A stretch of 9,369 nucleotides of DNA from Chloroflexota bacterium (lineage in GTDB: Bacteria > Chloroflexota > Dehalococcoidia > Lucifugimonadales > JAPUKM01): positions 1 through 9,369 of the forward strand of contig JAPUKM010000268.1 in NCBI GenBank assembly GCA_027295645.1. The letters are read 5' to 3'. The first letter of the stretch is position 1, and each line of letters opens with the position of its first letter. The notes below the pieces were generated by a model, which saw only the letters and a list, made by a program, of their open reading frames with translations, had not been told where the DNA came from and did not search any database. The position numbers and the translations under genes were made by a program. This document shows, piece after piece, positions 1-6,615 of this stretch.

Positions 1-141
1 CGCGGCATGAGGGTGGAGCGGCTGGAGGATATCTCCGAGGCGGTCCGGGAGGCCATCGGGGGGCAGCGGCCCACGGTGGTGGAGGTGGAGGTGGCGGACG
101 GGGCGCTGACACCGCCGTACTACATGACGCCGCCGCCATAG
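1..141 (+). CDS. C-terminal end of a probable thiamine-diphosphate-dependent enzyme (partial)
   Basis: Only the last 46 residues are in the window, in frame 1, ending at TAG 139-141. The readable part has the pattern RGMRVERLEDISEAVREA, then GQRPTVVEVEV, then a Pro-rich end. This resembles the C-terminus of acetolactate-synthase-like thiamine-diphosphate enzymes, where a 'G..V..PEDI..A...A' helix is followed by a 'GP.VVEV' strand. The catalytic and cofactor-binding parts are outside the window, so substrate and exact enzyme cannot be given. The S49 peptidase gene follows after 59 nt on the same strand with no clear promoter or terminator between, so the two may be co-transcribed. The family call rests on this short tail only. 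Confidence 0.6.
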   Translation, partial: RGMRVERLEDISEAVREAIGGQRPTVVEVEVADGALTPPYYMTPPP

Positions 142-200
142 GTAGCAGTAGCGGCCGGAGTACCACCAGACTGGAGAAGACCGGAAAAGCGAGGGGACCC

Positions 201-989
201 ATGGCACTATTCGGAAAACGCGGCAGGATCGGAGTGATCGAGCTGTTCGGTATGATCGGCCCGACGGTACAGTCGTCGGTCTACTATCAGCTACTGGACA
301 GACTGGAGCGCAGCTCGCGGGTGGGGGTGGTCCTGCTGGACATCGACTCGCCTGGGGGCGCGGTGGCGGCGTCGGAGAGCCTCTTCGCCAAGGTGGACCG
401 AATTCGCCAGAAGAAGCCGGTGGTCGCGTTTGTGCGGGGCTCCGGCACCTCCGGGGCGTACATGGCCGCCTCGGCGGCCACCAGGATAGTGGCGCTGCCG
501 AGTGCTATCGTCGGCTCCATCGGCGTCATCTCGCTGAGGCCGGTGGCCGCCGAGCTGCTGGAGCGCGTGGGCATCAACATCTCCGTCAGCAAGAGCGCAC
601 CGCTGAAGGACATGGGGGCGTTCTATCGCCAGCCCACGGAGGAGGAGGAGCAGAGGCTCCAGGCGATCATCGACCAGCTGTACGAGGCGTTCGTCCAGCG
701 GGTGGCCCGGACGCGGAACCTGGAGGTGGAACGTGTCCGTAGCCTGGCCACCGGCGAGGTGTTCACGGGCGTGCGGGGCAAGGAGCTGGGTCTGGTGGAC
801 GAGCTGGGCGACTTCGACGACGCGCTGGACCTGGCGGCGGAGCTGGGCGGCGTGCCCCGAAAGATGGCCTACGTGCGACCGCCGCGCACGATGCGGCAGC
901 GGGTTGCGGGGCGTTTCGCCGCGTGGGCCATGGAGAGCCTGGCGGAGGAGGGGTACGGTGCTTCAGGGCAGCGGCTGTGGTATTTGTGA
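201..989 (+). CDS. S49 family serine peptidase (SppA/SohB-like), 262 aa
   Basis: This is a probable Ser-Lys dyad peptidase of the ClpP/crotonase fold that, by family, degrades signal peptides or membrane-protein fragments. Visible motifs are the N-terminal strand IGVIELFGMIG (10-20), the family signature LDIDSPGGAV (46-55), the nucleophile region GSGTSGAYMAAS (80-91) with Ser84 as likely nucleophile, and GSIGVIS (105-111). SKSAPLKDMGAF (130-141) follows, with Lys136 as likely general base, then TGEVFTG and GLVDELGDFDDAL near the C-terminus. The length suits a short single-domain form like Bacillus SppA or SohB rather than the duplicated E. coli SppA. No N-terminal membrane anchor is visible, which is unusual because many relatives are membrane-tethered; it may be cytosolic or peripheral. 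ATG at 201 has GAGGGG (191-196) just upstream. It faces mazG convergently. Confidence 0.9.
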   Translation: MALFGKRGRIGVIELFGMIGPTVQSSVYYQLLDRLERSSRVGVVLLDIDSPGGAVAASESLFAKVDRIRQKKPVVAFVRGSGTSGAYMAASAATRIVALPSAIVGSIGVISLRPVAAELLERVGINISVSKSAPLKDMGAFYRQPTEEEEQRLQAIIDQLYEAFVQRVARTRNLEVERVRSLATGEVFTGVRGKELGLVDELGDFDDALDLAAELGGVPRKMAYVRPPRTMRQRVAGRFAAWAMESLAEEGYGASGQRLWYL

Positions 990-1027
990 GGGGCTAAACA
1001 CTCCATACCTCACCCACCCTTCGACAT

Positions 1028-1055
1028 GTAGGGGCGATTCATGAATCGCCCCTAC
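1028..1055. repeat. Perfect 28-nt palindrome between convergent genes; candidate bidirectional terminator or dispersed palindromic repeat
   Basis: Positions 1028-1041 read GTAGGGGCGATTCA and 1042-1055 are its exact reverse complement, so the whole segment is a gapless palindrome. It lies 38 nt after the S49 peptidase stop and 9 nt beyond the mazG stop, in the only gap between these convergent genes. Transcripts of either strand would form the same GC-rich hairpin, with a loop of a few nucleotides at the centre. Neither side carries a U-tract, so simple intrinsic termination is not certain. From memory, palindromes with arms beginning TAGGGGC are common in intergenic DNA of several phyla including Chloroflexota; that was not checked here. 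Confidence 0.85.
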
Positions 1056-1064
1056 CCATTGTGC

Positions 1065-1853
1065 TCAAGATTCGGTGGCCTGGTCCTTACCCTTGGCCTC
1101 CTGCCACAGCGCCTCCTTCTGCTTCAGGGGCAGGTCGGCGAAGGCCAACGACCGCTCACTGGCGAGGCGCTCCATCTCAGCGAAACGCTGGGTGAAGCGG
1201 CCGTTGGCCCGGCGGAGGGCGTCCTCCGCGTTGACGCCCATCCAGCGGCCCACGTTGACCAGGACCATGAGCAGGTCGCCGAACTCCTCGGCTCTCCTGT
1301 CGTCGGTGGACGCCTCCCGTATCTCGCCTATCTCCTCGGCCACCTTCTCAAGCACGCCGTCCATCTCCTCCCACTCGAAGCCGGCGGTGGCGGCGCGGTC
1401 CTGGATGAGCTGGCTGTGGGCCAGGGCGGGCATAGCGGGGGGCACACGGCCCAGGATGGACTGGTCCCCCTTCTCGCGGCGCTTCAGCCTCTCCCAGTTG
1501 GCCTCCACCTCCCGTGCGTCCTTGACTTTGGTGTCGCCGAAGACGTGTGGGTGTCGCCGCACCAGCTTGTCGCGCAGGGAGGTGAGCACATCGGCGATGG
1601 CGAAGTCACCGGCCTCCCGTGCGATCTGGGCGTGGAAGAGCACCTGGAGGAGGACGTCGCCCAGCTCCTCGGCCAGCCTCTGTGGGGCCTCCTGGTCGAT
1701 GGCTTCGAAGACCTCGTGGGCCTCCTCCAGGAGGAACCGCTTGAGGGAGGAGTGTGTCTGCTCCCGGTCCCAGGGGCAGCCGTCCGGGGAGCGAAGGCGC
1801 TCCAGCAGCGCCACCAACTCAGTGAAATCCGCCTGTAGACTGGAGTCGCTCAT
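1065..1853 (-). CDS. mazG: MazG nucleoside triphosphate pyrophosphohydrolase, two-domain form, 262 aa
   Basis: MazG hydrolyses (d)NTPs to the monophosphate and pyrophosphate, cleaning noncanonical nucleotides from the pool and, in E. coli, affecting ppGpp levels. The signature LRSPDGCPWDREQTHSSL begins at residue 20. The N-terminal metal site EExxE...ExxD is intact (Glu43, Glu44, Glu47, Glu63, Asp66). A second copy is also intact (Glu173, Glu174, Glu177, Glu190, Asp193), so both MazG domains look functional by motif. The linker holds HPHVFGD (101-107) and NWERLK (119-124), both typical. Length matches E. coli MazG (263 aa). ATG at 1853 is preceded by AAGGAGGG at good spacing, and a strong promoter lies directly upstream. 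It is divergent from the DUF1461 gene and convergent with the S49 peptidase gene. Confidence 0.95.
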   Translation of the reverse strand: MSDSSLQADFTELVALLERLRSPDGCPWDREQTHSSLKRFLLEEAHEVFEAIDQEAPQRLAEELGDVLLQVLFHAQIAREAGDFAIADVLTSLRDKLVRRHPHVFGDTKVKDAREVEANWERLKRREKGDQSILGRVPPAMPALAHSQLIQDRAATAGFEWEEMDGVLEKVAEEIGEIREASTDDRRAEEFGDLLMVLVNVGRWMGVNAEDALRRANGRFTQRFAEMERLASERSLAFADLPLKQKEALWQEAKGKDQATES

Positions 1854-1870
1854 GGTCCCTCCTTGTGGCG

Positions 1871-1899
1871 ATTATAGGAAGCGCCCCGCGGCTTGACAA
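1871..1899 (-). promoter_or_regulatory. sigma70-type promoter of mazG
   Basis: Read on the minus strand, TTGTCA (1899-1894) is followed by a 17-bp spacer and a perfect TATAAT (1876-1871). The predicted start of transcription near 1864 leaves a leader of about 10 nt containing the Shine-Dalgarno AAGGAGGG. The -35 element overlaps the -35 of the oppositely directed promoter for the DUF1461 gene. Confidence 0.7.
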
Positions 1900-1921
1900 C
1901 CGGAAAGGCTCCTCCTACCAT
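1893..1921 (+). promoter_or_regulatory. Candidate promoter of the DUF1461 gene, overlapping the mazG promoter
   Basis: On the plus strand there is a perfect TTGACA (1893-1898), a 17-bp spacer and TACCAT (1916-1921, 4 of 6 matches to TATAAT). Transcription would begin near 1928, shortly before GTG 1941. The TTGACAA/TTGTCAA sequence at 1893-1899 is used by both directions, so polymerases should exclude each other. Confidence 0.5.
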
Positions 1922-1940
1922 CCTTCGTAGAGGCATATCT

Positions 1941-2663
1941 GTGAGTTACGTCCGTAAGGCTTTAGCTGGCCTCTTCATTGCGGCCATCCCCCTGTTCCTG
2001 ATTGCCAGCAATGTGCGCTGGGCCTTCAATACTGCCGGCATTTACGAGCTTGGATTCACCCGGCACAACGTGGCGGCGACCACCGGCCTATCCGACGACC
2101 AGCTCTCCAGGGCCGCTGTGCAGATTCGCGACTACTTCAACTCGGATGAAGAGGACCTGCACATACCGGTGGACTTTGGCTCTGGGCCGCAGGAGCTGTT
2201 CAACGCTACGGAGACCGAGCACATGGGGGACGTCAAGGAGCTGGTATCGAACACGTACAGGGTCCAGGAGGGGGCGTTCCTGTTCCTGTTTCTCTTCATA
2301 AGCCTGGGATTTCTGCTCAAGGGTAGCGAGTTTACCGGCATTGTGCGCAGGCTTTTGACCTATGGAAGCGCCGCCACGGTGGTGTTGGTGCTGGCGGTGG
2401 GTCTGGTTAGCCTGGTCGCCTTCGGTCCGCTCTTCACGCTGTTCCACGAGGTGATCTTCGCCAACGACTTCTGGAAGCTGGACCCCAGGACATCCTTTCT
2501 TGTGCGGATGTTTCCCTTCAACTTCTGGTTGGAGACCACCATCATTCTCGCGCTGGCCTCTGTGGCGGAGGCGGGGGCGATTGTGGGGCTGATGACAGCT
2601 ATTCGATGGTGGCATCAGTGGCGGCGAAGGGTGGCTCAGAGCAGGGTGCCGCGGTACGTCTAG
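1941..2663 (+). CDS. Integral membrane protein, DUF1461 (TIGR01906) type, 240 aa
   Basis: This multi-pass membrane protein has no assigned biochemical role that I know of. GTG at 1941 is preferred over a more upstream in-frame TTG (1893) because the latter lies inside the promoter. AGAGG at 1929-1933 gives 7-nt spacing to the GTG, and the protein then begins with a short basic stretch and a membrane helix. Four membrane segments are visible: residues about 7-23, 112-130 (LFLFLFISLGFLL), 145-170 and 205-228. Between the first two is an acidic outer loop containing EHMGDVKELV, and between the last two is FHEVIFANDFWKLDP followed by MFPFNFW. The 'HM.DVK' and 'HE..F.ND.W.LDP' patterns are what I recall of DUF1461. 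It is divergent from mazG and convergent with fmdB, with only 44 nt to the fmdB stop and no clear terminator between. Confidence 0.8.
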   Translation: MSYVRKALAGLFIAAIPLFLIASNVRWAFNTAGIYELGFTRHNVAATTGLSDDQLSRAAVQIRDYFNSDEEDLHIPVDFGSGPQELFNATETEHMGDVKELVSNTYRVQEGAFLFLFLFISLGFLLKGSEFTGIVRRLLTYGSAATVVLVLAVGLVSLVAFGPLFTLFHEVIFANDFWKLDPRTSFLVRMFPFNFWLETTIILALASVAEAGAIVGLMTAIRWWHQWRRRVAQSRVPRYV

Positions 2664-2707
2664 GGGGTCTCGACCGTCCTCTAACGGGTAGAAGAGTAGC
2701 CGACTAT

Positions 2708-2932
2708 CTAGATGGCGCAGCCGCAGGACCCTCCGGCGGCACAGGCGCATCCGGGTCCAGCCAGCGAGGCTACGTCGCCTCCGGCGCTCATGCTGAAGGC
2801 CGCGAAGACGGAAAGCACCCGCTCACCCGGCGCGTTGCAGGTGGGGCACTCGGCCATCCGGCCGTCGGACATGGGTCGCAGCCTCTCGAACTTGACGTTG
2901 CAGTCCGGACAAACGTACTCGTAGACGGGCAT
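2708..2932 (-). CDS. FmdB-type zinc ribbon protein, 74 aa
   Basis: This is a small putative regulatory zinc ribbon of the FmdB/CxxC_CxxC_SSSS family. It starts with the family hallmark MPVYEYVCPDC and has two CxxC knuckles (Cys8/Cys11 and Cys29/Cys32) that would hold one zinc ion. The C-terminus has a further four cysteines (Cys62, Cys64, Cys70, Cys72) in a Gly/Ala-rich tail, a feature frequent in this family. The family is named after a gene near methanogen formylmethanofuran dehydrogenase, but its cellular role is poorly known. The start at 2932 is set by the conserved MPVYEY and by AGGAGGAG 5 nt upstream. A longer in-frame version reaching 3016 would read through its own promoter and is rejected. 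It lies 116 nt downstream of polA on the same strand and has its own promoter. Confidence 0.92.
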   Translation of the reverse strand: MPVYEYVCPDCNVKFERLRPMSDGRMAECPTCNAPGERVLSVFAAFSMSAGGDVASLAGPGCACAAGGSCGCAI

Positions 2933-2959
2933 GGTGCTCCTCCTCGTGTATCCACATCC

Positions 2960-2988
2960 AGCATATCCAGGGGCCGGGGATGCGTCAA
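2960..2988 (-). promoter_or_regulatory. Candidate promoter of fmdB
   Basis: On the minus strand TTGACG (2988-2983), a 17-bp spacer and TATGCT (2965-2960) precede the fmdB start by about 30 nt. This gives a short leader with the Shine-Dalgarno site. A second TTGACA at 3016-3011 has no usable -10 at the right distance. Confidence 0.5.
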
Positions 2989-3048
2989 GCTGGCTTTCGG
3001 GCTGGCTAGCTGTCAACCGAGGCGGTGTAAACGTGATCGCCGCCAGCC

Positions 3049-5892
3049 CTACTCAAGGTCGCCCCAGGTGGGGCCGACCTTGAGGTCGATCTTCAGAGAG
3101 ACCGACAGCTCCAGGGCCGAGGGCATCAGCTCCAGGACGGTCTCCTTCATCAGGTCCATCTCCTCGGGAGGCACCTCGAAGATCAATTCGTCGTGGACCT
3201 GAAGGAGCATCCGGCTCTTGAAGCCGCGCTCGGCCATCCTGTCGTGGATACGGACCATGGCGATCTTGATGACATCCGCGGCGCCGCCCTGCACCGGCAT
3301 GTTGATGGCCATGCGCTCCGCCGCCTGTCGCACGTGAAAGTTGGACTGCCTGATCTCCGGGAGGTACCGCCTGCGGCCCAGGATGGTCTCCACGTAGCCC
3401 TGCTCCCGGGCGTGTTGCTTGGTCGCCTCCACGTAGTCGCTGATGCCCGGGTACCGTCCCAGGTAGCTCTCGATGAAGGCCGCTCCCTCTTTGACATCAA
3501 GGTCCGTCTGCTTGGCGATGCCGTGTGCGGAGAGGCCGTAGATGATGCCGAAGTTCATCACCTTGGCTATGCGACGCATGTCCGGCGTCACCTCTGCGGG
3601 GGGTACGCTGTAGACCTGGGCGGCGGTGGCAACGTGGATGTCCTCGTCCCTCTGGAAGGCGGCAAGCAGGCCGGGGTCCTGCGAGAGGTGGGCCAGGACG
3701 CGGAGCTCCACCTGGGAGTAGTCGGCGGCGAGGAGCTGCCAGCCGGGCTCGGCCAGGAAGGCCCTGCGCATCTCCCTGCCCAGATCGGTGCGCACGGGGA
3801 TGGTCTGGAGGTTGGGGTCGCTGGAGGAGAACCGGCCGGTGGCGGAGCCCACCTGGTTGTAGGAGGTGTGGACCCGTCCCGTCTTCGGGTTCACCAGGTC
3901 TGGGAGGGCGTCCAGGTAGGTGGACTTGAGCTTGGTCAGCTCGCGGTATCTGAGCACCCTCTCGACGATGGGGTTGGCGTCTCTGAGCTCCTCCAGCACC
4001 GAGGCGTCCGTGGAGAAGCCGGTCTTGGTGCGCTTGGGCTGAGGCAGTCCCATCTCCTTGAGCCGCGCCGGGGGCAGCAGCTTCTCGAAGAGGACAACGC
4101 TTAGCTGCTGGGTGGAGTTGATATTGAAAGGCTCGTCGGCCTCCCGATAGATATCCTCCTCCAGGGTGTGCAGCTCCTCTATCAGGTTGCCGGACATCTT
4201 GCGCAGCTTGCCCTGGTCCACGGTGATTCCGTTGAGCTGCATCTGCACCAGTACTGGGACCAGGGGCATCTCCACATCGGTGAAGAGCGTCTCGACGCCG
4301 TGCTTGCCGAGCTCCTCCTTCAGGAGTGTGTGGAGGCGACCGGTCATATCGGCGTCTGCGGCGGCGTAGAGGGCGGCGTCGGCGATGGGCGCCTCGGCCA
4401 TGGTGATCTGCTTGGCCCCCCGTCCGATGAGGTCGGCTATGGGGGTCATCTCCACGTTCAGGAGCTGAAAGGCGAGCTGCTTGAGCCCCAGTGTGTTGTA
4501 CCCGCTGAGCTGGGCGGCAACCATGGTGTCAAAGGCGACGTTGGGGACGTTGATGTCGTAGTTGCGGAGGAGGGTCATGTCGTAGGTGGCCTTGTGCGCT
4601 ATCCTGTCCAGCTTCGGGTCCTCCAGAAGCGGCTTCAGGGCCTCCAGCGCTTCGCCCAGAGGGAGCTGCGTACCCTCCCGGTGCCCCACGGGGACGTAGT
4701 AGGCCAGGCCGGGCCGCGAGGAGAAGGAGAGGCCCACCAGGTCACAGTTCATGGGGTCCTGTCCGGTGGACTCAGTGTCGAAGGCGAATGTGCCATCGGA
4801 GCGCAACTCATCGACCATGGCCTCCAGGGCCTGGCGGGTGTCCACCGTCCGGTAGTCTGGCTGGTCCTGGGGCACGGTTTGCTGAGCCGGCCTGGTGTGG
4901 CCCGCCGCCTCCGCTCCGTCCTGGGCCAGGGGCAGTGCCATCTGCCCCTGGCCCAGGACTTGCTGCCCTGAAGCCTGTGGAATTCTGCCGACCATGCTGG
5001 AGAACTCCAGCTCTCGCAGCACCGCCAGCACGCTCTCCCGATCGAAGTCTCCGAACAGGGCGGTCTCCGTGTCCAACGCAACGGGCGCATCGCGGACGAT
5101 GGTGGTGAGCTCCTTGCCAAGGAAGGCCTGGTCTCTGTGGGTACGGAGAAGCTCCTGGATGCGGGGCGGCGTCACCTCGTCCAGGCGCTCGTACAGCGCC
5201 TCCAGGCTGCCGAACTGCACGATGAGCTTGACGGCGGTCTTGGCGCCGATGCCGGGGACGCCGGGGATGTTGTCGGAGGTATCTCCCTGGAGCCCCTTGA
5301 CGTCCGGCTGCCGCTCGGGGCTCAGGCCACCGTAGCGCTCCCGGACGGCCTGCTGGTCGTACACCCGCTCCCGCTGGATGTAGGAGTGCATCTCCACGCG
5401 GACACTCGGAGAGACGAGTTGGAGCATATCCGTGTCTCCGGTGAGGATGACCGTCTCCAGGCTCTGCGCCTCCGCCTGGCGGCACAGGGTGCCGATGACG
5501 TCGTCGGCTTCGTAGCCCTTCAACTCGAATATGGGTACGCCGAAGGCCTCCATAAGCTGACGTACGTGCGGGAACTGGGACCTGAGGCTGGGCGGCATCT
5601 CAGGGCGTTGGGCCTTGTACTCCGCATACTTGGCGTGCCGGAACACGGGGCCCGGTGGGTCGAAGGCGATGGCGCAGTGGGTGGGATGCCATGTGGCAAG
5701 GGTCTTCAGGAAGGCGTTCATGAAGCCGTAGACGCCCTGGACCTCCTCGCCGGTGGCCCGTATGGTCAGCGGCGTCTGGATGGCGGCCCAGGCCCGGTGC
5801 ACGACGGCGTGGCCGTCGATCACGAGAAACAGCGGCCTATCGTGTAGGGCGGCCTGCTGGCCCTGGCTGGCTGGTCTGCGGCTGGTGGTCAT
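3049..5892 (-). CDS. polA: DNA polymerase I, full three-domain enzyme, 947 aa
   Basis: DNA polymerase I fills gaps and removes RNA primers in replication and repair. All three domains are present. The 5' nuclease (about 20-300) shows DGHAVVHRAW from Asp26, GYEADDVIGTL, LTGDTDMLQLV and GDTSDNIPGVPGIGAKTA. The DnaQ-type 3'-5' exonuclease (about 345-530) keeps its acidic residues Asp372 and Glu374 (FAFDTESTG), Asp438 (HKATYD) and Asp513 (YAAADAD), so proofreading is probably active, unlike many thermophile or Gram-positive homologues. The polymerase domain has motif A DYSQVELR (Asp724), motif B RRIAKVMNFGIIYG (Lys777, Tyr785) and motif C QVHDE (Asp901). The linker (about 310-345) is Gln/Ala-rich and contains a perfect inverted repeat. 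ATG 5892, with GGAG 5 nt upstream, is chosen over ATG 5919 because the latter lies within the -10 element. Confidence 0.97.
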   Translation of the reverse strand: MTTSRRPASQGQQAALHDRPLFLVIDGHAVVHRAWAAIQTPLTIRATGEEVQGVYGFMNAFLKTLATWHPTHCAIAFDPPGPVFRHAKYAEYKAQRPEMPPSLRSQFPHVRQLMEAFGVPIFELKGYEADDVIGTLCRQAEAQSLETVILTGDTDMLQLVSPSVRVEMHSYIQRERVYDQQAVRERYGGLSPERQPDVKGLQGDTSDNIPGVPGIGAKTAVKLIVQFGSLEALYERLDEVTPPRIQELLRTHRDQAFLGKELTTIVRDAPVALDTETALFGDFDRESVLAVLRELEFSSMVGRIPQASGQQVLGQGQMALPLAQDGAEAAGHTRPAQQTVPQDQPDYRTVDTRQALEAMVDELRSDGTFAFDTESTGQDPMNCDLVGLSFSSRPGLAYYVPVGHREGTQLPLGEALEALKPLLEDPKLDRIAHKATYDMTLLRNYDINVPNVAFDTMVAAQLSGYNTLGLKQLAFQLLNVEMTPIADLIGRGAKQITMAEAPIADAALYAAADADMTGRLHTLLKEELGKHGVETLFTDVEMPLVPVLVQMQLNGITVDQGKLRKMSGNLIEELHTLEEDIYREADEPFNINSTQQLSVVLFEKLLPPARLKEMGLPQPKRTKTGFSTDASVLEELRDANPIVERVLRYRELTKLKSTYLDALPDLVNPKTGRVHTSYNQVGSATGRFSSSDPNLQTIPVRTDLGREMRRAFLAEPGWQLLAADYSQVELRVLAHLSQDPGLLAAFQRDEDIHVATAAQVYSVPPAEVTPDMRRIAKVMNFGIIYGLSAHGIAKQTDLDVKEGAAFIESYLGRYPGISDYVEATKQHAREQGYVETILGRRRYLPEIRQSNFHVRQAAERMAINMPVQGGAADVIKIAMVRIHDRMAERGFKSRMLLQVHDELIFEVPPEEMDLMKETVLELMPSALELSVSLKIDLKVGPTWGDLE
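4918..4959. repeat. Perfect 18-bp inverted repeat with 6-nt loop inside polA
   Basis: The arm GTCCTGGGCCAGGGGCAG (4918-4935) is exactly complementary to 4942-4959, with loop TGCCAT. The 42 nt coincide with 14 whole codons of polA (residues 312-325, VLGQGQMALPLAQD) in the linker between the 5' nuclease and the 3'-5' exonuclease domains. Both DNA strands and the mRNA could form a very stable GC-rich hairpin. Confidence 0.9.
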
Positions 5893-5917
5893 GGCGGCTC
5901 CGGTGGGATGCCTCGCC

Positions 5918-5923
5918 ATTATA
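5918..5923 (-). promoter_or_regulatory. -10 element upstream of polA
   Basis: A perfect TATAAT on the minus strand (5923-5918) would start transcription near 5911, giving a leader of about 20 nt with GGAG before ATG 5892. The matching -35 is poor (CTTCCA at 17-bp spacing, 3 of 6). This element overlaps the alternative ATG at 5919, which argues against that start. Confidence 0.45.
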
Positions 5924-6034
5924 CTGTTGTCCGCCGGTGATGGAAGGGTGCTGCTTGACGAATTGTGTCAGCAGGCCGAGCTTGGCAGGTAGCTCTTTGC
6001 TGCCAGCGCGAAGACCGGCGGCGATAGTGAAGGA

Positions 6035-6071
6035 CACCACCACTGCCAGGCCCGGCCTGGTAGCGGTGGTG
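6035..6071. terminator. Long imperfect hairpin, possible terminator of the rsmD-coaD-DivIVA-like unit
   Basis: In this 37-nt near-palindrome CACCACCACTGCCAGGCC pairs with the following arm, with two non-Watson-Crick positions (42/64 and 45/61 in the 60xx numbering). On the minus-strand RNA one of these is a G-U pair and the other an A-C mismatch. It lies 23 nt beyond the stop of the DivIVA-like gene and before the polA promoter, the right place for a terminator. However, no T-run follows on either strand, so it may instead be a processing or stability hairpin. Confidence 0.5.
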
Positions 6072-6093
6072 GATGAGCGTGTATGGTGGCCGC

Positions 6094-6552
6094 TTACCTT
6101 GCGGGAGTCTTCTGCTGCGTGTCCAGCGCGTCAATACCGTGGCGCACGGTGGAGAGGATGCCGGAGACCTGCTGCTCCAGCTGGTAGAGGACGTCCTGGG
6201 CGTACTGATCGGACGAGGCCCGCTGGCTCTTGCCTTCGGCCTCAGTCATGTCAATGATACGCTTCGCCTTCTCCTCCGCCTCTTCGATGATCTTGGTGGC
6301 CTGATCGTGGGCCTCCTTGACCAGTTCGTTCTCCTCCACGCGGCTGCGGAACTCGCTCTCGGCAGAGGTACGGATGCGCCGGGCCTCCACCAGGGCCTGG
6401 TTCAGGAGGTCTTCCCGCCGCAGCAGGACCTCCTCCGCCTCCTTGATGTCCTTGGGGACAACAACGCGCATCTGATCAACCAGATCCGATAGCTTCTCAA
6501 GGTCGACCAGACTTCTTCGTGAGACGGGGACCTTCGTTGCTGAACCGACCAC
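6094..6552 (-). CDS. DivIVA/ATP-synthase-b-like coiled-coil protein, 152 aa from GTG (164 aa if it starts upstream)
   Basis: This is a soluble, highly charged protein of no known function, often found beside coaD in Chloroflexota and some Gram-positives (from memory). The conserved start of the fold is LSDLVDQMRVVVPKDIKEAEEVL. A long heptad-like coiled coil follows (about residues 40-115 of the GTG form), rich in Glu, Ala, Lys and Arg, and then a second helical part with YQLEQQVSGILSTV. There is no signal peptide or membrane segment. The GTG at 6552 is the first canonical start after the coaD stop but has no spaced Shine-Dalgarno. Upstream in-frame codons encode IEILALIDKLEEV, which looks like the usual family N-terminus, and AAGGAG (6600-6595) sits 6 nt before an ATC (6588-6586). 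The true gene may therefore span 6094-6588. It is the third gene of the rsmD-coaD unit. Confidence 0.75.
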   Translation of the reverse strand: MVGSATKVPVSRRSLVDLEKLSDLVDQMRVVVPKDIKEAEEVLLRREDLLNQALVEARRIRTSAESEFRSRVEENELVKEAHDQATKIIEEAEEKAKRIIDMTEAEGKSQRASSDQYAQDVLYQLEQQVSGILSTVRHGIDALDTQQKTPAR

Positions 6553-6615
6553 CTCTTCTAATTTATCTATAAGTGCTAGGATTTCGATGACTAACTCCTT
6601 CCGAGCCGCAAGCGC

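Noticed and set aside
1041..1838. Plus-strand open frame of 265 codons opposite mazG, and another at 1075-1896
   Set aside because: Both are antisense to an intact two-domain MazG with all motifs. Their compositions are low-complexity reflections of GC-rich codons and neither has a convincing ribosome site.
2933..3016. N-terminal extension of fmdB to 3016
   Set aside because: It crosses the promoter and ribosome site, and the family begins at MPVYEY.
2999..3049. 8-bp inverted arms GGGCTGGC and GCCAGCCC around the polA stop as a terminator
   Set aside because: The loop would be 35 nt and no T-run follows, so chance pairing is as likely.
4168..4971. Plus-strand open frame of 267 codons, with similar frames at 3193-4104 and 5137-5847
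   Set aside because: They are shadows of polA on the opposite strand in a GC-rich gene. No family motifs are visible.
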